Assembly (NCBI RefSeq): GCF_001687335.1
Contig: NZ_MAGO01000005.1
Span: 124,001 to 188,000 of the forward strand
Direction of reading: 5' to 3'
Source: Dissulfuribacter thermophilus
GTDB taxonomy: Bacteria > Desulfobacterota > Dissulfuribacteria > Dissulfuribacterales > Dissulfuribacteraceae
Length of the DNA: 64,000 nucleotides
A program made the position numbers and the translations under genes. Position 1 is the first letter of the stretch. Every line of letters starts with the position of its first letter. Shown piece by piece: positions 57,175 to 64,000 of this stretch. The notes under the pieces are model-generated. The model did not search any database. It was not told where the DNA came from and worked only from the letters and a program-made list of their open reading frames with translations.

Positions 57175-58389
57175 TTACTTCACTCCTTTCACATTCACTG
57201 CCGATGTATTTAGTGGAATTTCAGAGTTAACCCCTCCCGACACTTTATCTTCGTTGGGTTCCCAGGGCATAAACCATGTAAAACCTAGAAAAAGGGCCAT
57301 CCAGATAGCCCAGTTGCTAACGACATGCATAATACCGGTTGCACCCCAGAAGCTGGGGAAATAGTGAGCAACACCTGCTGAGATCTTTGGCAGTTCCTGT
57401 CCTCCAATGACGGTATCCCATCTGAAAAGCCATACACCGCAAATCGCGACAAAGGATGCGAAAAGAAACAGAGGCCTAATGCGTCTCAATGGAGCAAAAA
57501 GTGAAACTATAAGTGGAAATAACAGCCCAAATCCCAATTCAAGGACAACGGCCTCGAAAAAATGTCTCTTGAACACGTAGGGAAGTGCCTCTTGAAAAAT
57601 TTTAAAAGAATAGGCATAGCCTATTGAATACCAAAGAAGCCTTAAAAGCAGATCACCCAATATGCTCCAGACCAGCAACTTGCCTAGACTATCCATGAGA
57701 TTCCAAGGTATCTTTCCCCTCTCATCCCTCACCATTATGGCAGTAACCAGTATCATCAGGGCTATACCGCTTACCATTGCAGAAATAAGAAAAATTAGTG
57801 GCATAAGCGAGGTGTGCCAAAGAGGCCTTGCCTTTACTACCCCTAGGATGTAACCAGTATATCCATGAACTGCGAGGGCGGCCGGTATACCTATCATGCC
57901 AAGAACACGTCCTACTTCGTGGTCCCGTTTAATGGAGGCAGATGTAATGTCCGTGTTTCCAAGAGCTAGCAAGGTGTAGATGGCTTTTAAAAAGCCAGAA
58001 CTATTCTTTGCCTTTCTAGCAAATCCTGCCCGAAAGACAAAAAGCATCTCAAGGCTGATCAGTATAGGATAGAAAGTGAGCAAAAACACGCCCCAACTCA
58101 TAGGAGAAGTGGAGTGTAAGTGATAATATAATGAATAAAATCTCCCTGGTTGAGCTAGGTCGGCAATAAGGTTAAGCGGAGCTGCTAAAAGCACCGTAAA
58201 AGCCATTATTAAAGCCAGACCAGCTATCGGTTCGTACTCTTTGTTGTTAAAAACATAAGTCAGTGAAGATATCAGAAAGGCGGCTGCGCTCACCCCTGTG
58301 AAGAAGAAATATTGGGGTACTGCCACACTCCACTGAACACTGGCTGCAGTATTTATTATTTCTACTATACTAGTCTCCATTTCAAACAA
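57175..58389 (-). CDS. ttrC: tetrathionate reductase membrane subunit (NrfD family)
   Basis: An NrfD/PsrC-type quinol-oxidising membrane anchor, 404 residues with nine to ten hydrophobic helices, beginning QWSVAVPQYFFFTGVSAAAFLISSL, and containing the long periplasmic-side segment LIADLAQPGRFYSLYYH seen in this family. It passes electrons from menaquinol to TtrB. It is slightly longer than Salmonella TtrC, with a charged C-terminal tail. It overlaps ttrB by eight bases and lies two bases before ttrA. Confidence 0.87.
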   Translation of the reverse strand: MFEMETSIVEIINTAASVQWSVAVPQYFFFTGVSAAAFLISSLTYVFNNKEYEPIAGLALIMAFTVLLAAPLNLIADLAQPGRFYSLYYHLHSTSPMSWGVFLLTFYPILISLEMLFVFRAGFARKAKNSSGFLKAIYTLLALGNTDITSASIKRDHEVGRVLGMIGIPAALAVHGYTGYILGVVKARPLWHTSLMPLIFLISAMVSGIALMILVTAIMVRDERGKIPWNLMDSLGKLLVWSILGDLLLRLLWYSIGYAYSFKIFQEALPYVFKRHFFEAVVLELGFGLLFPLIVSLFAPLRRIRPLFLFASFVAICGVWLFRWDTVIGGQELPKISAGVAHYFPSFWGATGIMHVVSNWAIWMALFLGFTWFMPWEPNEDKVSGGVNSEIPLNTSAVNVKGVK

Positions 58390-59113
58390 CCTCCTCTTCT
58401 ACTCCACTCCCAGCAGGCGATATAACGGCCTCTCCCTTGATCTGTCCGCTGAGAGTCTCATCCAGCCCGATATAAAAAACCATAGGACCCGTTCCCATAG
58501 CTCTTTTGAGTACCTGAACAGGATACTGACTGACCAACCTTGAAACTTTGCTATTAGGATCGTTAAAATTACCAAATACCCTTGCCTCTCCCACACATGT
58601 CTCGACACAGGCCGGATAAAGACCTGCTTCGAGCCTGTGCAGGCAAAACGTGCATTTGTCTGCAGTACGCGTGAGAGGATTGATAAATCTCGCCTCGTAG
58701 GGACATGCCTGGATGCAGTATCCACACCCCACGCAGACGCTATTATCCACAACAACTATTCCATCTTTTCTCTTCTTTGTTGCCTGCGTGGGACAAACCT
58801 GCACACAGGCGGGCTTTTCACAATGATTGCAGAGACGGGGAAGATTGATCCTATGGGTAGTTCCGTATCTTTCTATTTCATATGTTGAAACTATTGTACG
58901 GAACTTGCCCACTGGAATCTGGTTTTCTATTGAACACGCCACTGTACATGCCTGACACCCTATGCATTTCCTCAAGTCTATCACCATGCCCCATTTGGCC
59001 TCGCTCTTCCCTGCGAACTGAGTCGCCTGAGCAGAATCAGGACTTTTTAGGATTGAGAAGGAGGCCGCCGCCCCTCCTAACAGCTTGATAAAACTACGAC
59101 GTGAGCTATTCAT
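58382..59113 (-). CDS. ttrB: tetrathionate reductase iron-sulfur subunit
   Basis: A 243-residue ferredoxin-type subunit with a classical Tat signal SRRSFIKLLGGAAASF and four cysteine clusters: CIGCQACTVAC, CNHCEKPACVQVCP, CVGCGYCIQACP and CTFCLHRLEAGLYPACVETC. It would carry four [4Fe-4S] clusters and relay electrons from TtrC to TtrA in the periplasm. The gene begins 16 bases after the porin stop, so the porin and ttr genes share a transcript. Confidence 0.9.
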   Translation of the reverse strand: MNSSRRSFIKLLGGAAASFSILKSPDSAQATQFAGKSEAKWGMVIDLRKCIGCQACTVACSIENQIPVGKFRTIVSTYEIERYGTTHRINLPRLCNHCEKPACVQVCPTQATKKRKDGIVVVDNSVCVGCGYCIQACPYEARFINPLTRTADKCTFCLHRLEAGLYPACVETCVGEARVFGNFNDPNSKVSRLVSQYPVQVLKRAMGTGPMVFYIGLDETLSGQIKGEAVISPAGSGVEEEVV

Positions 59114-59129
59114 CTTTTTTCGCCTCCAT

Positions 59130-60434
59130 TTACTTAAAAACTACAGTTACCTGTGCCATAAAACGATTGTCTATGGCCGGATTCCAATGACTATCACGGA
59201 TCTCGTAGTTCACTGTCGCTCTGGCCCTTTTATGGAAAAAGTACTGAAGACCAAGGGTGAGATTATCTTGGCTCACATCTACGGATAGGTCATTTCCATT
59301 ATCCGGATCGTAATAGGAATATCTAAAATCAAGCTCCAACTTCTTATTGAATACAGGTGGACGGTATCCCAGATCTATGTACCAGCCAAAAGCATCGAGA
59401 TCTGCATGAGGAACGCCATGACCGCTAACAGAGGTATTATCAGTAAAATATCTGTTAGAGACTGGTACTGCTCCATTGAAAAAGCCTGGAGCATAAACCC
59501 ATCCGTTTCCCCATACTCCTTCTGTTACTACCCTAAGCGCCCCGTAAGATTTCAAGTCTTTTTTGAAATAAAACTCAATTCCATAGCGCTTCCTATCCTG
59601 CTCCGTCTTCTCTCCATTAACAGGTCCGGGCGTGGCAAAGGTGAATCCTGTCCTCTTGCCATTGATGAACCATAGTCCGAGGTGAATTTCCTGACGGAAG
59701 GGCCCCTTTGTATTATTAAAAATCCGGCTCACTACGATCTTTCCCGCTATATCCTTATTCCTATCATTGTCCTGAGAATTGATTCCATTTCCGTTCGATA
59801 ACATGAGTGCGTAGGCAAGTTCATACTGTTTGCCCTGACCAAACCTGAACCAGTCGAAGATTTCCACACCAATATCCCTATAGGCACTGACCGAACGATT
59901 CTTGCCAAATCTTTCCAACATGAGATTGAAAAAAACATCTGAGAATTCTATATAATTATGGAGGTGAATAGCCTGAAGTCCGTCAATACCCATTGGCAAC
60001 TTAAATTGGCCTAACCTCAACCGCATTCCTGGTATATAGTTTAGGGTAACACTAGCATCAGTCAGCGCGGCAAAATTGCCCTGGTCTCCATTCGGATTTT
60101 CCGTTACTCCATTCCTTCCAAACTCGCCCAGCACAAAGTAGTTGACTCTGCCATCCGTGTTGGGAACTATACCTCTCACTCCAAGTCGTGCCCTGCGAAT
60201 GTTAAAATCGTCTTTCCTCACATCTGCATATGGATCAACATCATCCTGAGATTGGTAATAAGTAGGCTGAACAAATCCCCATGGGCTAAAAGATTTTGGG
60301 TTCTTCACCCATGTTTCAGTGCCTTGCACCCTAAGCCAACAGGCAGCCATTGCCTGTACTGAAAAAAACAGAGTGATAGCAAAAACAACGAATGACCTGA
60401 TAAGAATTGTTCGTTTTTTTAATTTGATTTTCAT
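59130..60434 (-). CDS. phosphate-selective porin O/P family protein of the ttr operon
   Basis: A 434-residue outer-membrane porin. A signal peptide (VVFAITLFFSVQAMAA) precedes a barrel rich in alternating strands, with FNIRRARLGVRGIVPNTDGRVNYFVLGEF (partially quoted) and RLRLGQFKLPMGIDGLQ characteristic of the OprO/OprP family. The C terminus ends QVTVVFK, with the near-terminal phenylalanine. Being the first gene of the porin-ttrBCA-chaperone unit, it may admit an anionic sulfur substrate such as tetrathionate or release thiosulfate. That is an inference from context. GGAGG lies five bases before the ATG. Confidence 0.85.
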   Translation of the reverse strand: MKIKLKKRTILIRSFVVFAITLFFSVQAMAACWLRVQGTETWVKNPKSFSPWGFVQPTYYQSQDDVDPYADVRKDDFNIRRARLGVRGIVPNTDGRVNYFVLGEFGRNGVTENPNGDQGNFAALTDASVTLNYIPGMRLRLGQFKLPMGIDGLQAIHLHNYIEFSDVFFNLMLERFGKNRSVSAYRDIGVEIFDWFRFGQGKQYELAYALMLSNGNGINSQDNDRNKDIAGKIVVSRIFNNTKGPFRQEIHLGLWFINGKRTGFTFATPGPVNGEKTEQDRKRYGIEFYFKKDLKSYGALRVVTEGVWGNGWVYAPGFFNGAVPVSNRYFTDNTSVSGHGVPHADLDAFGWYIDLGYRPPVFNKKLELDFRYSYYDPDNGNDLSVDVSQDNLTLGLQYFFHKRARATVNYEIRDSHWNPAIDNRFMAQVTVVFK

Positions 60435-60481
60435 ACGACCCTCCTCTTTTTTTTCGCATTTACTGTGCTGCTGGGCCTCAT

Positions 60482-60497
60482 TTCAACTGCCATGCCA
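60482..60497 (-). promoter_or_regulatory. candidate sigma54 promoter of porin-ttrBCA
   Basis: The minus strand reads TGGCATG-GCAG-TTGAA, close to the -24/-12 consensus TGGCACG-N4-TTGCA, with correct spacing. The one important mismatch is A for C in the -12 GC. The start would be about 60471, some 37 bases before the porin ATG. It fits the NtrC-type activator encoded divergently. Confidence 0.5.
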
Positions 60498-60590
60498 TGA
60501 AGTAAAACTTTACACAAAATTTATAACTCATTGTTTTTATAAAGAAAAAAAATCATTGACTAACCATAGTCACCCAACTATTCTTTGGCA

Positions 60591-60607
60591 GGGTGCATTC
60601 TGCACCC
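60591..60607. promoter_or_regulatory. operator-like inverted repeat 1 in the kinase-porin control region
   Basis: GGGTGCATTCTGCACCC is a perfect seven-base inverted repeat around TTC. It is centred about 128 bases upstream of the predicted porin start, the usual distance for an enhancer-like activator site. The remainder of the 262-base region (60435-60696) is AT-rich. Confidence 0.6.
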
Positions 60608-60633
60608 ATAAAATCATCAAACAGGTAAACTTT

Positions 60634-60649
60634 GGGTGCAGAATGCATC
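60634..60649. promoter_or_regulatory. operator-like inverted repeat 2 in the kinase-porin control region
   Basis: GGGTGCAGAATGCATC is the reverse complement of site 1 except for one base over 16 positions, and is itself an inverted repeat. The centres of the two sites are about 43 bases apart, close to four helical turns, as for cooperatively bound activator dimers. It also lies just upstream of the kinase gene and could mediate autoregulation. Confidence 0.6.
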
Positions 60650-60696
60650 ATCATGAAACTAAAATCTTTATTGTTAAGAAGGGATGTAATTTTTAA

Positions 60697-62649
60697 ATGA
60701 AATTAAAACTGGGAATCGGCAACAAAATCCTAATGACAATGTTAGCAGTGGCAGTCCCTTTCCTCATCATTTTTTCAATCTTAATTTTAAATACAGTGGA
60801 AGAAATATTAAAAGCAAATGTTACCCGTCAAATAACTAGGCTTGCAGAAAAATCTGCGGACAATCTAAATGATCTAATAGAAAGGTCTAAAACACTCCTC
60901 CTTACCATTGCCATATCCCCTTCCGTGACTGATCTCATTGAGGCACGAGAACTGGAAAGCCCCGAAAAGATTAAGCAGTCAATACACAATTTAGAAGAAT
61001 ATTTTCTAAAACTTCAAAAGCTAAATGATATCATCCAAGCAATTCGATTTATAGATGAAAAAGGCAATGTTTGGGTCAAAGTTAGAGAGGGCAAGATTAT
61101 TCCACGAAAAGGACCACTGATAGCCAATCTTGGTATTAGGGCAGTTAGCATAAAAAAAGATCGTGATTTTTTTAAAAAGACTATGCTCTTGAACAATGGC
61201 GAAGTCTGGATCTCCAATTTGGAAAAAGGATGGATGGAAGGACAAAAAAAATGGTGTCCTGCTATGGTTCGTTTTTCTACCCCTCTTTTTTTCTCTAATG
61301 GGAAAAGAGCTGGGATACTAATTATCAATGTATGGGGTAAACAAGTAGGAAAAATGATAAATCGTCTAATATCTCCACAAGAGGGGATGGCATTTCTGAT
61401 TGAAAGAAATTTATTGGACGAAAAAAGAAATGGCATTTTTTTATTTCATAAAAAATGTTCGTGCGAATTTGGTAATCAAACCGGCAGTCATATCACAGTA
61501 TTTCAGCGTTTCCCTGATTTCATAACTAAAGCCTGGATGCACACTGACAAAGGAATAATACTCAACCCAAAAACCAAAGATATACTGGCCCACAGATTCT
61601 TTTCTCCCTATCATAGTAAAAAAAGAGGTTGGGTAGTAGTGGTACAAGCCAATAGTTCTTTTTTTATGGCTCCTTTGACCATAATAGAAAATAGAATCAT
61701 AATCTCTGCCTTGCTAATGGTATTGCTAGCAGTACTTGCTGCACTCTACTTTGCTCAATCTATTACTGAACCTATCAAACAGGTTATTGATGGCACCCAT
61801 CGTATAAGTCAAAACCTTTCAAACCGTATATCTATAAAATCAACTGACGAAATAGGAATTTTGGCCCAAAAAATAAATAACATGGCATCGCAATTACAAA
61901 AAAATATTGAGGAACGCAAAAAACTAGATGCCCAAATTTATCAATCTGAAAAACTGGCTTCCATAGGAGAAATGGCAGCTGGCCTCGCTCATGAGCTAAA
62001 CACTCCCCTCAGTAATATAAAAGCTATTGCCTCTCTTTCTAAAAAAGACCTGGATACTGGAAAGATAAATTTGGATGCTGTAAAAGAGGATCTTAACGAC
62101 ATAAAAGAACAAACAGAAAAATGTAGTGAAATTATCTCTGGTTTACTGAGTTTCGCAAGAAAAAGGAATCCAGAATTTGCCTTATTTAATATAAATGATC
62201 TGATTGAAAAGGCTCTATCACTACTTCGCCTAAAAATTGAAAAAAAAGGCGTAACCGTGAGATTCCAAAAGAACGAGGATCCACTCTCTGTCAATGTAGA
62301 TGCAAATCAGATACAACAAGTTTTTGTCAACATTCTTCTTAATGCACTAGATGTATTAGACTTTGGCGGCCTTATCACAATCATTTCAGAAAAAGCGGGT
62401 AATCACCTAAAGATAAGCATAAAAGATAATGGTCCCGGAATCCCTCCAGATATCATGCCTAAAATATTCAATCCCTTCTTTAGTACAAAAGAAGTGGGTA
62501 AGGGAACCGGCCTGGGCCTGTCAGTCAGCTATGGCATTGTGAAAAATCATGGTGGCACTATTGAAGTGCAATCAAAGCCCGGTCAAGGTACAACTTTTAC
62601 AGTTAAACTCCCAATGAATTCCTTGCAAAACAATGGCAACGACAAATAA
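60697..62649 (+). CDS. membrane sensor histidine kinase with Cache-like periplasmic domain
   Basis: A sensor kinase of 650 residues. Membrane helix 1 spans about 11-31. A periplasmic domain of roughly 300 residues (32-333) contains Cache/PDC-like motifs ([37 protein letters not shown]). Membrane helix 2 is 334-353, followed by HAMP (354-405), the phosphoacceptor H432 in [17 protein letters not shown], and the ATPase boxes [19 protein letters not shown] and GKGTGLGLS. The periplasmic part has three cysteines, two in CSC at 254-256. Co-directional with the sigma54 activator downstream and divergent from porin-ttr, it is probably the sulfur-oxyanion sensor of that operon. Confidence 0.88.
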   Translation: MKLKLGIGNKILMTMLAVAVPFLIIFSILILNTVEEILKANVTRQITRLAEKSADNLNDLIERSKTLLLTIAISPSVTDLIEARELESPEKIKQSIHNLEEYFLKLQKLNDIIQAIRFIDEKGNVWVKVREGKIIPRKGPLIANLGIRAVSIKKDRDFFKKTMLLNNGEVWISNLEKGWMEGQKKWCPAMVRFSTPLFFSNGKRAGILIINVWGKQVGKMINRLISPQEGMAFLIERNLLDEKRNGIFLFHKKCSCEFGNQTGSHITVFQRFPDFITKAWMHTDKGIILNPKTKDILAHRFFSPYHSKKRGWVVVVQANSSFFMAPLTIIENRIIISALLMVLLAVLAALYFAQSITEPIKQVIDGTHRISQNLSNRISIKSTDEIGILAQKINNMASQLQKNIEERKKLDAQIYQSEKLASIGEMAAGLAHELNTPLSNIKAIASLSKKDLDTGKINLDAVKEDLNDIKEQTEKCSEIISGLLSFARKRNPEFALFNINDLIEKALSLLRLKIEKKGVTVRFQKNEDPLSVNVDANQIQQVFVNILLNALDVLDFGGLITIISEKAGNHLKISIKDNGPGIPPDIMPKIFNPFFSTKEVGKGTGLGLSVSYGIVKNHGGTIEVQSKPGQGTTFTVKLPMNSLQNNGNDK

Positions 62650-62713
62650 TGTAATCCAATCAACAATCAACTTGGACGGAATGGCTTATAACTAAAGTAG
62701 AAAGGAAAAAGTT

Positions 62714-64000
62714 ATGCGCATTATTATTGTAGATGACGATCCAACAGCATGCAAAATTTTACGGCGAATGCTGGGAACTGAATATGAAGTTAATATATTT
62801 TACAATGGAGAAACCGCTTTCAAGTTTTTTTTACAAAATGGGGCAGACATAATAATAACAGACATCCGAATGCCAATGATGGATGGATTACAACTGCTTA
62901 CCAAAGCAAAGGAAATAGATCCAGAAGTTATTATTCTTGTCATTACTGGATATTCGTCAGTTGATTCAGCGGTTAAGGCAATTAAAAAAGGTGCTTATGA
63001 TTACATATCCAAGCCTTTTGAACCAGATGATGTACTTATACGCATAAAAAGGGCTATAAAGGAAAAGAAACTTGAAGCAAAGGTAAGATCCTGCCAACAA
63101 GAACGACAATTAAAATTTGATAAAATTCAAATTATTACCCAAAACCCCAAAATGATGCATATGCTCGAAATAATTCGAAAAGTTGCAGCCACAGACAGTA
63201 CCGTCCTCATATATGGAGAAACAGGTGTTGGAAAAGAACTCGTAGCACGCATGATTCATTACTGGAGTCCTAGAAAAGACTATGCATTCATTCCAGTGAA
63301 CTGCAGTGCTCTGTCTGAAGGAATTATGGAAAGTGAGCTTTTTGGTCATGAGAAAGGGGCTTTTACTGGCGCAACCAACAAACACATTGGTTTCTTTGAA
63401 CTCGCAAACAAGGGGACCATATTACTTGATGAAATCGGCACAACAAATAATAGGTTCCAAGTAAAATTACTCCGAGTCTTGCAAGATAAAATCATCTATC
63501 GGGTGGGAAGTACATCAGCTATCCCTATCGATACTAGAGTACTTGCTGCAACAAACCAGGACCTAGAACGTGAGGCAAACGAAAATCTTTTTAGACCGGA
63601 TCTATATTACAGACTAAGTGTAGTCACTATCAAAATCCCTCCACTCAGAGAAAGAATGGATGATGTTCCTCTTCTAGCAAATCATTTTCTAAAAAAATAT
63701 TCACATATAAATCCAAAAGTTAAGGGCATATCAAAAGAAAGTAAAAAAATTTTAATGGAATATCCATATCCAGGGAACGTGCGTGAACTGGAAAATATCA
63801 TTGAAAGGGCTATGATACTTGAAAATAGCGATATGATCACTCCTTCCAGTCTCATGATGACATCCAAAAGCACTGCTCAATTAGAAAATACTAGCAACTC
63901 CTCATTAGAAAACAGTCAACCTGCAGATGAAGCGCTACGCCTAGAACACGTGGAAAAGGAACATATTTTAAAAGTATTACTCATGTGTAATGGTAGAAAA
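62714..64000 (+). CDS. NtrC-family sigma54-dependent response regulator (3' end cut by window)
   Basis: The frame runs open to the window edge (429 codons). The receiver domain starts MRIIIVDDDPTACKILRR, with the phosphoacceptor D50 in ITDIRMPMMDG and K in YISKPFEPDD. The AAA+ domain follows with Walker A GETGVGKE, the sigma54-contact GAFTGA loop, and the RLSVVTIKIPPLRER and YPYPGNVRELENII motifs. The final visible residues EHILKVLLMCNGRK are the beginning of the Fis-type DNA-binding helix region. AAAGGA lies eight bases before the ATG. It forms an operon with the sensor kinase 64 bases upstream. Only the last helices are missing. Confidence 0.92.
   Translation, partial: MRIIIVDDDPTACKILRRMLGTEYEVNIFYNGETAFKFFLQNGADIIITDIRMPMMDGLQLLTKAKEIDPEVIILVITGYSSVDSAVKAIKKGAYDYISKPFEPDDVLIRIKRAIKEKKLEAKVRSCQQERQLKFDKIQIITQNPKMMHMLEIIRKVAATDSTVLIYGETGVGKELVARMIHYWSPRKDYAFIPVNCSALSEGIMESELFGHEKGAFTGATNKHIGFFELANKGTILLDEIGTTNNRFQVKLLRVLQDKIIYRVGSTSAIPIDTRVLAATNQDLEREANENLFRPDLYYRLSVVTIKIPPLRERMDDVPLLANHFLKKYSHINPKVKGISKESKKILMEYPYPGNVRELENIIERAMILENSDMITPSSLMMTSKSTAQLENTSNSSLENSQPADEALRLEHVEKEHILKVLLMCNGRK

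Noticed and set aside
1-64000. CRISPR arrays, rRNA genes, phage or classical insertion sequences
   Set aside because: No regularly spaced repeats, rRNA sequence, integrase or paired transposon ends were found on reading both strands; the only transposase is the RAYT.

Overview
The window looks like a chromosomal segment of a Gram-negative anaerobe of the Desulfobacterota (deltaproteobacterial) lineage, plausibly a thermophilic sulfur-metabolising chemolithotroph. This is inferred from gene content, not from a marker tree: a Re-type citrate synthase, a TrpB2-type tryptophan synthase beta, a futalosine-pathway-like UbiA prenyltransferase, a twelve-haem cytochrome c, a DVU0772-like small protein, a tetrathionate-reductase operon and two phosphate-porin-family outer-membrane proteins. 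The sequence is moderately AT-rich and gene-dense, with many overlapping or abutting genes. No prophage, CRISPR array or rRNA operon was seen.

Region 1 (1-11.9 kb, minus strand) is one long translation and RNA-metabolism operon read right to left: tRNA-Gly(CCC), rimP, nusA, ylxR, infB, DUF503, rbfA, nrnA, truB, rpsO, pnp, M16 protease, dut (cut by the window edge). A near-consensus sigma70 promoter precedes the tRNA and an intrinsic terminator lies between tRNA and rimP. Region 2 (11.9-15.8 kb, minus) is the heat-shock group hrcA-grpE-dnaK with its own promoter but no CIRCE operator that I can find. Region 3 (15.8-27.3 kb) is mixed: a MetA-like outer-membrane protein and trpB2 (plus), aat and a solitary REP-associated transposase (minus), then a plus-strand operon of a eukaryote-style fused hisH-hisF, yacG, a thioredoxin-reductase-like flavoprotein, a metallo-beta-lactamase-fold hydrolase and the helicase hrpA.

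Region 4 (27.3-38.2 kb) carries motA-motB-PilZ (plus, behind a sigma28-like promoter) converging on hisS-aspS-Re-citrate synthase-radical SAM-fapA (minus). The citrate synthase has an extra C-terminal segment resembling a Cache sensor domain, normally found in the extracytoplasmic part of receptors. Region 5 (38.2-48.2 kb) starts with a roughly 0.9 kb gene-poor stretch holding an apparently decayed gene. It is followed by a frameshifted porin, a UbiA-family prenyltransferase, pyrK-pyrD, a PEBP-family protein, a hybrid histidine kinase, yihY, an Smr protein and a small conserved protein.

Region 6 (48.2-64 kb) is respiratory. It holds a dodecahaem cytochrome c with a small membrane protein, an ATP-grasp enzyme, an APC permease, and then a minus-strand operon porin-ttrB-ttrC-ttrA-TorD-like chaperone. 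That operon faces, across a 262-bp control region, a sensor kinase and an NtrC-type sigma54 activator that runs off the window. The control region contains two related inverted-repeat sites about four helical turns apart and a sigma54-like -24/-12 element before the porin. I infer that the two-component pair controls the porin-ttr operon, for respiration of tetrathionate or a related sulfur oxyanion.
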